From the NCBI GenBank assembly GCA_029556005.1, contig JAKQGT010000170.1, positions 1-7,123 on the forward strand: a stretch of 7,123 nucleotides of DNA, read 5' to 3'. A program made the translations under genes and the position numbers. Of this stretch, positions 1 to 4,921 are shown in pieces. Numbering within the stretch: position 1 is the stretch's first letter; the number at the start of each line of letters is the position of its first letter. Below the pieces are notes generated by a model, which was given only the letters and a program-made list of their open reading frames with translations, had not been told where the DNA came from and made no database searches. Source of the stretch: Chlamydiota bacterium (GTDB lineage Bacteria > Chlamydiota > Chlamydiia > Chlamydiales > Simkaniaceae).

Positions 1-7
1 TTACGGC

Positions 8-643
8 TCAGTGTTGGATTTTAAACCCCAACCACCCCTTCCACTCTCTCTTTTCTAGGATGGTCCCATAATGAGCAAAAGGTCTTGCCTCTTCGATGGG
101 GATACCCGATAGAATCAGTGTATAACTTTGAAGCGGTGGAAGGGCACTCCAAGCGCATTTTTGTTCAGAAGAGATCATGTTCATCAGGATCAAAGGATGA
201 TCAAACTTTTTCTCTAAGCATTTCCCAAAAGTGCAGTGTAATTGATTGAGCTTTGCATTCTCCTTTGCATGGCAAAGGGCCTCCTCATCACAATCGATAC
301 CATAAACTTCCTCTGCCCCCCGGAGTTTGGCAGCCAAAGAGAGGACTCCAGATCCACATCCAACATCGATGACCTGACCTGTAATAGGGCTCGGCATTAA
401 ATGAAGCATCAATTGCGTTGTAGGGTGGGATAGATCTCCAAAACCTGGGCCCGGTTTCATGTAATAGGTTTTATCGGGACCCCCATAGTCCTTTAAGTGG
501 ACATGGGCTAACCCTTTTTTAAAATTAGGCGCATGGAGCGCCCACTGCTCATTCCAATCAATCATAGCCCCAGAGTATACCTGAATAACTTCTTGCGGGA
601 AAAGAGTTTCTCTAGCATGATATGCGATCTTGAGGCTATCCAA
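8..643 (-). CDS. PrmA-like SAM-dependent methyltransferase, short form
   Basis: Predicted class I SAM-dependent methyltransferase resembling PrmA, the ribosomal protein L11 methyltransferase. The signature PGPGFGDLSHPTT (residues 64-76) matches the PrmA motif PG.AFGTG.HPTT, and the SAM-binding loop VIDVGCGSG lies at 91-99 with an acidic residue at the end of strand 2 (GIDCDEEAL, 115-123). NMI at 154-156 sits where PrmA has the catalytic-pocket NI. WNEQW (30-34) resembles the PrmA linker. At 211 aa it lacks most of the roughly 100-residue N-terminal domain PrmA uses to hold L11, so the substrate is uncertain. The listed start is TTG at 641-643 with no clear Shine-Dalgarno sequence; the frame closes at 659-661, inside the tRNA gene. 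The next in-frame start is ATG at 563-565 (residue 27), but the intervening residues look coding. The gene is divergent from tRNA-Arg. Family assignment is firm; L11 specificity is inference. Confidence 0.8.
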   Translation of the reverse strand: MDSLKIAYHARETLFPQEVIQVYSGAMIDWNEQWALHAPNFKKGLAHVHLKDYGGPDKTYYMKPGPGFGDLSHPTTQLMLHLMPSPITGQVIDVGCGSGVLSLAAKLRGAEEVYGIDCDEEALCHAKENAKLNQLHCTFGKCLEKKFDHPLILMNMISSEQKCAWSALPPLQSYTLILSGIPIEEARPFAHYGTILEKREWKGWLGFKIQH

Positions 644-647
644 CTCA

Positions 648-721
648 GCACCGGTAGCTCAATTGGATAGAGTACCTGGCTACGGACCAGGAGGTTAGAG
701 GTTCGAGTCCTCTCCGGTGCA
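648..721 (+). tRNA. tRNA-Arg (anticodon ACG)
   Basis: A complete cloverleaf is visible. The 7-bp acceptor stem pairs 648-654 (GCACCGG) with 714-720 (CCGGTGC), with discriminator A721. The D stem is 657-660/670-673, the anticodon stem 675-679/687-691 (CCTGG/CCAGG), and the loop CTACGGA puts ACG at 682-684. The T stem is 697-701/709-713 with loop TTCGAGT. Anticodon ACG, with A34 normally edited to inosine, reads CGU, CGC and CGA arginine codons. The 3' CCA is not encoded. No T-run terminator follows directly. Confidence 0.97.
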
Positions 722-917
722 CATTCCCATTAGTAAAAATATGAAACGAATCAAAAAATTAGCCAAGAAGAGCCAATCTTTAGAAAAAAAGTTAAAATAT
801 TTCAAAAAGAAATAGGGCAAAGCCCTGAAGCGTCTAGCTAAAGTCAAATAACTTCTTGTTGCCAAAAATATTCTATTGATAAATTCTTATGAAGAGTTTT
901 GTCTTTAGGGGTGTGTC
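722..917 (+). other. Intergenic region with a lysine-rich mini-ORF, a small hairpin and a repeat-like segment
   Basis: This gap separates tRNA-Arg from the methyltransferase gene. An ATG at 741 opens a 24-codon ORF ending with TAG at 813-815. Its product (MKRIKKLAKKSQSLEKKLKY plus four residues) is about half lysine and arginine, has no clear ribosome binding site, and may be chance reading of A-rich DNA. A 5-bp hairpin, AGGGC/GCCCT with loop AAA, lies at 814-826 with no T-run. TAAAGTCAAATAACTT at 839-854 matches 13 of 16 bases of the right arm of the repeat upstream of enolase. TTGCCA (859-864) could be a -35 box for the downstream gene, but no good -10 box is spaced correctly. Confidence 0.4.
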
Positions 918-1703
918 ATGCGGATAGTGAGTTTTTTTTGTTTTCTTTGTATCAGTTTCTCTTTGGTTGCTTCGAAAATTTCTGAATACCTTGTTTTTGA
1001 AGGAGACGAAACCGTTCTCGATGTTGGGTGTGGGAGTGGGAAGGAGAGTGCGGAGCTACTGAAGCAGATTCCCCGAGGGGAGGTCCGTGTTTGGGACAAT
1101 TCTCAGGCGCGGATTGCAAGTGCTCAAAAGAATTTCCCGAAAGAAAAACACCCCCATCTTTTTTTTGAAGTGAAGGATATTCAAGTTCCCAGTAGCGAAA
1201 GAGAGTTTGATTATCTCCGCTCCTTTGAGAAGCTGCAGTGGGTGAAAGATCATCACGCATTTTTACGGGGTGCAAATAGGTGTTTAAAGGTGGGTGGCAA
1301 GCTCCTGATCGCTACCCCCATGGGGCTTCCTCAAGCGCTGCAGCAAGCTGTGGATGAAGTTTCGATGAAAGAGAGATGGCGTGGATATTTCAGAGATTTT
1401 GTAACGGGATGGAACTTTCCTACAAAAGAAACGCTGGAAACGTTGCTTACCGAAAATCATTTTGAGGCTCGTTATTTAGAAGTCATAGAACAAGAAGATA
1501 TTTTTCCTTCGAAAGAGGTATTCCAAAACTTTATTAGTCACTGGTTTCCCTATGTGCAACCGATTCCTACCGATTTAAGAAGACAATTTATGAGTGAAGT
1601 GATTGAGCGGTTTGTGGAACTGCAACCCCTAGATCATAACCAGTGTTTGCACTTTTTTGTTAAACGTCTTGAGGTGGTGGCAGTCAAACATGACCATTCT
1701 TGA
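918..1703 (+). CDS. Class I SAM-dependent methyltransferase with predicted signal peptide
   Basis: A 261-aa methyltransferase of the broad Methyltransf_11/25 (trans-aconitate or BioC-like) type. The SAM-binding motif I is VLDVGCGSGKES (residues 33-44), followed by an acidic-end strand (VRVWDNSQARIASA) and a post-motif LKVGGKLLIATPMG typical of the fold. The C-terminal half, including a tryptophan- and aromatic-rich cap (ERWRGYFRDFVTGWNFPT), would carry the substrate pocket, but the substrate cannot be read. The first 19 residues look like a signal peptide: MR, then a hydrophobic run IVSFFCFLCISFSL, then VAS before K20. That is odd for an enzyme needing cytosolic SAM. The start ATG at 918 is preceded by AGGGG about 8 nt upstream. 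The 3' end overlaps the next gene by 14 bp, so the two are probably co-transcribed. Fold assignment is strong; function and export are inference. Confidence 0.85.
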   Translation: MRIVSFFCFLCISFSLVASKISEYLVFEGDETVLDVGCGSGKESAELLKQIPRGEVRVWDNSQARIASAQKNFPKEKHPHLFFEVKDIQVPSSEREFDYLRSFEKLQWVKDHHAFLRGANRCLKVGGKLLIATPMGLPQALQQAVDEVSMKERWRGYFRDFVTGWNFPTKETLETLLTENHFEARYLEVIEQEDIFPSKEVFQNFISHWFPYVQPIPTDLRRQFMSEVIERFVELQPLDHNQCLHFFVKRLEVVAVKHDHS

Positions 1704-2319
1704 AGGATTTCCTTGTGGCCCATTCCAAACCAACGCCTACATTTTGGCGTGCAGTGAAACCCATAAAGGGGTGTTTATTGATCCTGCACCGGAGAGTTTA
1801 GATGTGCTAACCGAAGCTGCAACGGGTTACAAGATGGAAGGGATTCTTTTAACCCATTCTCATTGGGATCATATTGCCGATTTAAAGGCTCTCAAGCGCT
1901 CATTTCATATTCCTGTTTATGTACATCCCTTAGATGCGAAAAATGTACGCACTCCTGGAAGCGATGGAGTGCCTCTTGCTTTTCCTATCGAGGGTGTAGA
2001 ACCCGATTATGATTTAAATGATGGGCAAATTTTTCACCTGGGGCATTTAGAGCTCTATGTTATCCATACCCCTGGCCATACACCAGGTGGGGTCTGTTTT
2101 TATTTGGAAAAAGAGAAAATTTTAATTGCGGGAGATACCCTTTTTAAAGGGGCGATTGGTAAACTTTCTCTTCCTACAGCTGACCCCTCTGCTATGTGGA
2201 AATCCTTAAAAAAATTAGAAAAACTCCCTCCCGAAACCCGCGTCTATTCTGGCCATGGCCCTCCGACCACGATTGGAGCAGAATCATGGCTTCCCCGAGC
2301 AAAGGAACTCTTTAGCTAA
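1690..2319 (+). CDS. Metallo-beta-lactamase-fold hydrolase, glyoxalase II-like (YcbL-type)
   Basis: A 209-aa metallo-beta-lactamase-fold hydrolase. All metal ligands of the family are present: THSHWDH gives H56, H58, D60 and H61; HTPGHTPG gives H130; AGDTLF gives D149; SGHGPPT gives H189. The length and the lack of a C-terminal glyoxalase II helical domain point to the short YcbL-like group, cytosolic di-metal hydrolases that may cleave S-lactoylglutathione or other thioesters. The exact substrate is not readable. I chose the ATG at 1690 because the protein then begins immediately before the conserved GPFQTNAYIL strand; GGTGG at 1676-1680 may act as ribosome binding site. It overlaps the upstream methyltransferase by 14 bp, suggesting translational coupling. 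The peroxiredoxin gene begins 45 bp downstream with its own strong Shine-Dalgarno sequence. Confidence 0.9.
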   Translation: MTILEGFPCGPFQTNAYILACSETHKGVFIDPAPESLDVLTEAATGYKMEGILLTHSHWDHIADLKALKRSFHIPVYVHPLDAKNVRTPGSDGVPLAFPIEGVEPDYDLNDGQIFHLGHLELYVIHTPGHTPGGVCFYLEKEKILIAGDTLFKGAIGKLSLPTADPSAMWKSLKKLEKLPPETRVYSGHGPPTTIGAESWLPRAKELFS

Positions 2320-2339
2320 TCTCTTATTTAGTGTATTAT
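2311..2339 (+). promoter_or_regulatory. Possible promoter of the peroxiredoxin gene
   Basis: TATTAT at 2334-2339 is a 5/6 match to the -10 consensus. A weak -35 (TTTAGC, 2311-2316) sits 17 bp upstream, overlapping the end of the hydrolase gene. Transcription would begin near 2346, just before AGGAGG at 2354-2359. Readthrough from the upstream pair is equally possible. Confidence 0.3.
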
Positions 2340-2364
2340 GGGTCGTTTATCCTAGGAGGTTGAT

Positions 2365-2949
2365 ATGAGCTCGTTACTGATTGGAAAAAAAGCTCCACAA
2401 TTTAAAGCACAGGCTGTTGCCAATGGAAAAATGGTCGAGAATTTCTCTCTCGATCTTTTCTCTGGTAAGTATGTGGTTTTATTTTTCTATCCGTTGGACT
2501 TTACCTTTGTCTGTCCAACAGAATTGCATGCCTTTCAAGAGAGGCTTAGAGACTTTGAAGCGCGTGATGCCCAAGTGATTGGGTGCTCTGTGGATAGTGT
2601 TTTCTCTCACCTAGCATGGGTCAATACCCCTAAAGCAAAAGGAGGGATTGCAGGTGTCACCTACCCTCTTGTTGCCGATTTAAATAAAGGGATTGCCCGG
2701 GATTACCATGTCTTAAGTGAAGAGGCAGGAGTTGCCTTCCGCGGGTTATTCTTGATGGATAAAGAAGGAATCATTCGTCATCAGCTGGTCAATGATCTTC
2801 CCTTAGGACGTTCTGTAGATGAAGCCCTCCGCCTTTTAGATGCCTTGATTTTCCATGAAGAGCATGGGGAAGTGTGCCCTGCGAATTGGAAAGAAGGGGA
2901 AAAGTCAATGAAGCCGACCCAAGAAGGGCTCGTGAGCTACTTTAATTAA
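2365..2949 (+). CDS. Typical 2-Cys peroxiredoxin (AhpC/TSA, Prx1 type)
   Basis: Cytosolic thiol peroxidase of 194 aa that reduces hydrogen peroxide and organic peroxides. The peroxidatic cysteine C50 is in FTFVCPTE, with T47 and R126 (FRGLF) completing the active site. The resolving cysteine C171 lies in HGEVCPANW, as in typical 2-Cys homodimers. NDLPLGRSVDE (143-153) is the Prx1-type signature. The protein ends in SYFN, giving a C-terminal YF motif, and GGIAG (93-97) stands where peroxide-sensitive eukaryotic-type enzymes have GGLG. The wording closely resembles what I recall of the chlamydial orthologue. The start is well supported: AGGAGG at 2354-2359, 5 nt before the ATG. The reductant (thioredoxin or an AhpF-like partner) is not encoded here. 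The gene converges on the cupin gene with overlapping stop codons. Confidence 0.96.
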   Translation: MSSLLIGKKAPQFKAQAVANGKMVENFSLDLFSGKYVVLFFYPLDFTFVCPTELHAFQERLRDFEARDAQVIGCSVDSVFSHLAWVNTPKAKGGIAGVTYPLVADLNKGIARDYHVLSEEAGVAFRGLFLMDKEGIIRHQLVNDLPLGRSVDEALRLLDALIFHEEHGEVCPANWKEGEKSMKPTQEGLVSYFN

Positions 2950-3383
2950 TTTCTCCAAGGGAGGTGCATCACAGCGTGATCGGCATCGACAATCGTTGAA
3001 GCGATACCAAGGATCACGATTTGATCGCTGGGCTCATCTCCCACATTGAAAAATTGATGCTCGATATGGGCAGGACAAATGACTGTGCAGGGAGCTTCAA
3101 AATAGCTCTCTATATCTCCCACAATGACTTTCCCTTTCCCTGAGAGAAACACGAAGATCTCCTCTGTTTCATGCATGTGTCTCGGTGTTTGTCCCCCCGG
3201 AGCAATGGTACTTCTCCACACTTCATATTCTTTAGCGCCTAAACTGGGAGTAGCAATTCCTGTTAATGTAGCTCCCGCTTTTCCAAAGGATGGGAGGTCA
3301 TTATGATCAATCACAATAGCCCCCTCTGAAAAGACAAAAAAAGGGATGCAGAGGGCAAAAAATGTTAAAGCGGTTTTCAGCAT
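2946..3383 (-). CDS. Small secreted single-domain cupin protein
   Basis: A 145-aa single cupin barrel with an N-terminal signal peptide (MLKTALTFFALCIPFFVFS, probable cleavage before E20), so probably periplasmic or outside. Cupin motif 1 reads PRHMHETEEIFVFLSG, giving metal ligands H69, H71 and E75; motif 2 reads PAHIEHQFFN, giving H109. All four usual ligands are therefore present. Small cupins of this kind may be enzymes or sugar or metal binders, and the sequence does not decide which. I chose ATG at 3381-3383, not the in-frame ATG four codons upstream, because GGAG lies 6 nt before it; the upstream ATG has no visible ribosome binding site and would add MEKI to the signal peptide. Its TAA (2946-2948) overlaps the peroxiredoxin TAA on the other strand. 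Confidence 0.88.
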   Translation of the reverse strand: MLKTALTFFALCIPFFVFSEGAIVIDHNDLPSFGKAGATLTGIATPSLGAKEYEVWRSTIAPGGQTPRHMHETEEIFVFLSGKGKVIVGDIESYFEAPCTVICPAHIEHQFFNVGDEPSDQIVILGIASTIVDADHAVMHLPWRN

Positions 3384-3426
3384 TATTTTCTCCATGGTAG
3401 TTCAAGGTCTTGGGGATTTTTTTCTA

Positions 3427-3456
3427 ATTTTAAACTGAATCGACTATATAAACCAA
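3427..3456 (-). promoter_or_regulatory. Possible promoter of the cupin gene
   Basis: On the minus strand TAAAAT (3427-3432), a 5/6 match to the -10 box, lies 18 bp from a weak -35, TTGGTT (3451-3456). The predicted start of transcription, near 3420, leaves a leader of about 35 nt before the chosen start codon. This is moderate similarity only. Confidence 0.3.
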
Positions 3457-3488
3457 AACTCAGGTCTCAATTTACGATATAGGGAAAA

Positions 3489-3510
3489 TATACTCAAATG
3501 ATTTTAAACC
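3489..3510. repeat. Single unit of the TATACTCAAA repeat family
   Basis: The segment starts TATACTCAAATG and ends AAACC. It matches the right arm of the element upstream of enolase (7009-7030) at 19 of 22 positions. It lies just past the stop codon of the 133-aa gene. Its end, TTTAAAC (3503-3509), can also pair with GTTTAAA (3515-3521) across CTGGA, forming a 7-bp hairpin over that stop codon. The hairpin has no T-run, so a terminator role is uncertain. Confidence 0.65.
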
Positions 3511-3516
3511 TGGAGT

Positions 3517-3918
3517 TTAAATAGCAGGAAGCTGGAGGGAGGTGAGATAATCATAGAGATCGCGCTCGGTTGTAATCATGAGTGCCTCATGAGTATCGAG
3601 AACAGGTCCTGCGGAGTCAATAATACGGGCATCTCCCACCCCTGGCAAACAAATCGCTGTGAGGTGAGAAACCTTCTTTTTGTTGAGTAGGTGTTTCATC
3701 CCCTTAAGGTAGTCTTTGGTGCTAAAGCCCTCTTCTTTAACTCGAATGTAAATCAGCTCTTGCTCATAGAGGAGAAACTGAATGGCAAAAAAAATCCCTC
3801 GGCTCTCATCTGGAGGGTTACCGAGCATATCATTCAGATGGGTCAGAGACTTAACGAAAAGGAGAGAACTGATTTCCCCTTTTTCTGCTTCTCCAAAAAG
3901 AGCCACCGTTTGGCGCAT
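3517..3918 (-). CDS. Conserved-looking protein of unknown function, 133 aa
   Basis: I do not recognise the family. The protein begins MRQTVALFGEAEKGE and is soluble, with no signal peptide or membrane segment. Visible features include GEAEKGE near the N terminus, PPDESRGIFFAIQFL in the middle, CLPGVGDARIIDSAG toward the C terminus, and an acidic, aromatic end (TTERDLYDYLTSL). The alternating strands and helices look like a compact alpha/beta domain. The frame is open further upstream to 3984, but I chose ATG 3916-3918 because AAGGAG lies at 3929-3934, 10 nt upstream, and the extra residues (LKQLLKLFEYS) are simply the palindromic repeat read in frame. The gene is bracketed by repeat units at 3489-3510 and 3939-3973. 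It is probably monocistronic. That it is a real gene is likely from coding texture and ribosome binding site; its function is unknown. Confidence 0.7.
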   Translation of the reverse strand: MRQTVALFGEAEKGEISSLLFVKSLTHLNDMLGNPPDESRGIFFAIQFLLYEQELIYIRVKEEGFSTKDYLKGMKHLLNKKKVSHLTAICLPGVGDARIIDSAGPVLDTHEALMITTERDLYDYLTSLQLPAI

Positions 3919-3938
3919 AAGAAAGAAACTCCTTGGGC

Positions 3939-3973
3939 TATACTCAAACAGCTTCAAAAGTTGTTTGAGTATA
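3939..3973. repeat. 35-bp palindromic repeat, copy near the 5' end of the 133-aa gene
   Basis: Arms 3939-3954 (TATACTCAAACAGCTT) and 3958-3973 (AAGTTGTTTGAGTATA) form a 16-bp stem with one G-T pair and a 3-base loop, CAA. It differs from the 5619-5653 copy by one base. It ends 4 bp short of the AAGGAG ribosome binding site of the minus-strand gene, so if transcribed it forms a hairpin in that leader. Confidence 0.92.
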
Positions 3974-3981
3974 CATCTTCC

Positions 3982-4009
3982 CATATACGCCTTTGGGTTT
4001 TTTTTGCAA
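3982..4009 (-). promoter_or_regulatory. Possible promoter of the 133-aa gene
   Basis: On the minus strand TTGCAA (4004-4009) and TATATG (3982-3987) are separated by 16 bp, each a 4/6 match to the sigma70 consensus. Transcription would start close to the palindromic repeat and place it at the very start of the leader. Similarity is weak. Confidence 0.25.
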
Positions 4010-4039
4010 CGCTTGAAAACCCAATTTGAATGAAAGCAT

Positions 4040-4056
4040 TTTTACAACGGTCTCAA
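4040..4056 (+). repeat. Left outer inverted repeat of the higBA cassette
   Basis: TTTTACAACGGTCTCAA here is the reverse complement of 4892-4908 with one mismatch (16 of 17), placing the two arms 869 bp apart end to end around higBA. A partial third match, TTTTGCAACG, lies at 4002-4011. This is the kind of symmetry seen at the ends of insertion sequences or non-autonomous elements, but there is no transposase between the arms. Confidence 0.8.
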
Positions 4057-4131
4057 GGTGCTACCTATTGCCACTTCTTCTTGAATGCCCATCTCATGAC
4101 GACACTATCTAAGTAGTAACTTGGGTTTGAA

Positions 4132-4162
4132 AAGATCTTCAAAAATTAGATCTTGAGTTCAA
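4132..4162 (-). repeat. Hairpin after higA and left inner inverted repeat
   Basis: AAGATCT (4132-4138) and AGATCTT (4148-4154) can form a 7-bp stem with a 9-base loop just past the higA stop codon. Read on the minus strand it is followed by TTC, not a true T-run, so it is at best a weak terminator. Overlapping it, CTTGAGTTCAA (4152-4162) spans the higA stop codon and is an exact reverse complement of 4881-4891, upstream of higB. Confidence 0.55.
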
Positions 4163-4494
4163 CTAGACTGATGCTTTCTTTTTTTGCGTCTAGCTTGTGG
4201 CTTAAGTTTTGGATAACGTCGGATTTTTCTTCTTCCTTTTTTTGCTTCCCATAGATTGGTATCGATCTGCAAATTAATCCAAAATTCAGGAGATGTCCCA
4301 AGGGCATCAGCAAGGTCTAAAGCAATTGCCTCTGTAATGGCTCTTTTACCACGAATAATACTGCTTAGTTTGGGTTGAGTCCAAGTCCCTCCCAAATGGC
4401 GAACAAATTCTATCTGAGATACTCCTAATGGGTGCAAAAAATCTTCCCACAAAATTTCTCCCGGATGAATCGGTTTACGGTATTTTGGTAACAT
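4159..4494 (-). CDS. higA: HigA-family antitoxin (XRE/VapI-type HTH)
   Basis: Antitoxin and probable autorepressor of the higBA module, 111 aa. The N terminus reads KPIHPGEILWEDFLHPLGVS, the hallmark of HigA; the helix-turn-helix follows (SQIEFVRHLGGTWTQPKLSS, 26-45), then GKRAIT (49-54) and the family signature LGTSPEFWINLQ (65-76) with NLWEA. Two features differ from common HigA: GGTWTQPK in the HTH turn and recognition helix, and a strongly basic tail from residue 85 (KKGRRKIRRYPKLKPQARRK and beyond). I chose ATG 4492-4494 because AGGAG (4501-4505) is 6 nt upstream; the ATG two codons earlier touches that site directly. AGGAG overlaps the higB stop codon, so translation of the two is probably coupled. 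The order is toxin first, as usual for hig loci. Confidence 0.92.
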   Translation of the reverse strand: MLPKYRKPIHPGEILWEDFLHPLGVSQIEFVRHLGGTWTQPKLSSIIRGKRAITEAIALDLADALGTSPEFWINLQIDTNLWEAKKGRRKIRRYPKLKPQARRKKRKHQSS

Positions 4495-4503
4495 CTGCAT
4501 CTC

Positions 4504-4788
4504 CTAATGATAATCTAAAATCTTTACACTTTCAGCATGACCTTTTTCCCATCGAAAAATGATCCGCCATTGATCATTGATACGAATGCTATAATATCCT
4601 CTCAAGCTCCCCCTTAACAACTCTAAATGATTAGAAGGAGGAACTTTTAAGTCTTCTAGTACTTTGGCAGCGTTAATCATTTCAAACTTCCTATGAGCTA
4701 TTCGCCAAAGAATGGGAGAAAGTCTCTTAAGAGCCCGTTTTCCGTTATAGATATCTTGACTTTCTTGGTCAGCAAAGGATTTTATCAC
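4504..4788 (-). CDS. higB: HigB-family (RelE superfamily) mRNA-interferase toxin
   Basis: Toxin of the higBA module, 94 aa, expected to cut mRNA on the ribosome when not bound by HigA. The family signatures are nearly ideal: VIKSFADQESQDIYNG at the N terminus, then AAKVLEDLKVPPSNHLELLRG (40-60), YYSIRINDQWRIIFRW (65-80) and the C-terminal ILDYH. Conserved R69, R75 and the terminal DYH are intact, so the toxin looks active. I chose GTG at 4786-4788. This gives the standard HigB N terminus and length, while the in-frame ATG at 4804-4806 overlaps the -10 box and the ATG at 4846-4848 lies upstream of the -35 box. The leader from the predicted transcription start is only about 10 nt with a weak GAG. 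The gene ends 9 bp before higA begins. Confidence 0.93.
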   Translation of the reverse strand: MIKSFADQESQDIYNGKRALKRLSPILWRIAHRKFEMINAAKVLEDLKVPPSNHLELLRGSLRGYYSIRINDQWRIIFRWEKGHAESVKILDYH

Positions 4789-4804
4789 CCATATCTCATA
4801 TATC

Positions 4805-4833
4805 ATTATATCGAAAAACAGTATGATCCTCAA
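4805..4833 (-). promoter_or_regulatory. higBA promoter with possible operator repeats
   Basis: On the minus strand TTGAGG (4828-4833, 4/6) and a perfect TATAAT (4805-4810) are 17 bp apart, predicting transcription from about 4799. GATAT occurs three times across the -10 box and start site (4808-4812, 4800-4804, 4791-4795) at 8-9 bp spacing, which could be the HigA operator. A separate palindrome, AAATATT/AATATTT (4863-4869/4873-4879), lies upstream. The promoter is well supported; the operator is inference. Confidence 0.7.
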
Positions 4834-4880
4834 CATAGGTTTTTTCAATAAAAAAATTCACAAAATATTGAGAATATTTC

Positions 4881-4908
4881 TTGAACTCAAGTTGAGACCG
4901 TTGCAAAA
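4881..4908 (+). repeat. Right inverted repeats of the higBA cassette (inner and outer, adjacent)
   Basis: TTGAACTCAAG (4881-4891) is the exact reverse complement of 4152-4162. The adjoining TTGAGACCGTTGCAAAA (4892-4908) is the reverse complement of 4040-4056 with one mismatch. Here the two arms touch; on the left they are separated by 95 bp. The arm ends 13 bp from the stop codon of the next gene. Confidence 0.8.
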
Positions 4909-4921
4909 GGATTGCGGAGGC

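Noticed and set aside
576..591. TATACCTGAATAACTT, resembling the repeat family unit (13 of 16)
   Set aside because: It lies inside the methyltransferase coding frame, where its codons read naturally, and has no pairing arm; probably coincidence.
814..826. Hairpin AGGGC/GCCCT as a terminator for tRNA-Arg
   Set aside because: The stem is only 5 bp and no T-run follows.
952..1275. Long minus-strand open frames opposite the methyltransferase
   Set aside because: They lie wholly within a gene with clear family motifs, and their products show no recognisable domain.
1657..1689. Upstream ATG extension of the glyoxalase II-like hydrolase
   Set aside because: It adds 11 residues unlike the family N terminus and lies deep in the preceding gene; ATG 1690 fits better.
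3384..3395. Upstream ATG of the cupin gene
   Set aside because: There is no ribosome binding site before it; GGAG is spaced correctly for ATG 3381-3383 instead.
3995..4022. GGGTTTT/AAAACCC hairpin as a terminator of the higBA transcript
   Set aside because: The loop is 14 bases and it lies about 140 bp past higA, beyond the other hairpin; no run of T follows on the minus strand.
4807..4848. HigB start at ATG 4846-4848 giving 114 aa
   Set aside because: It lies upstream of the predicted -35 and -10 boxes, and the extra residues are not part of the HigB family.
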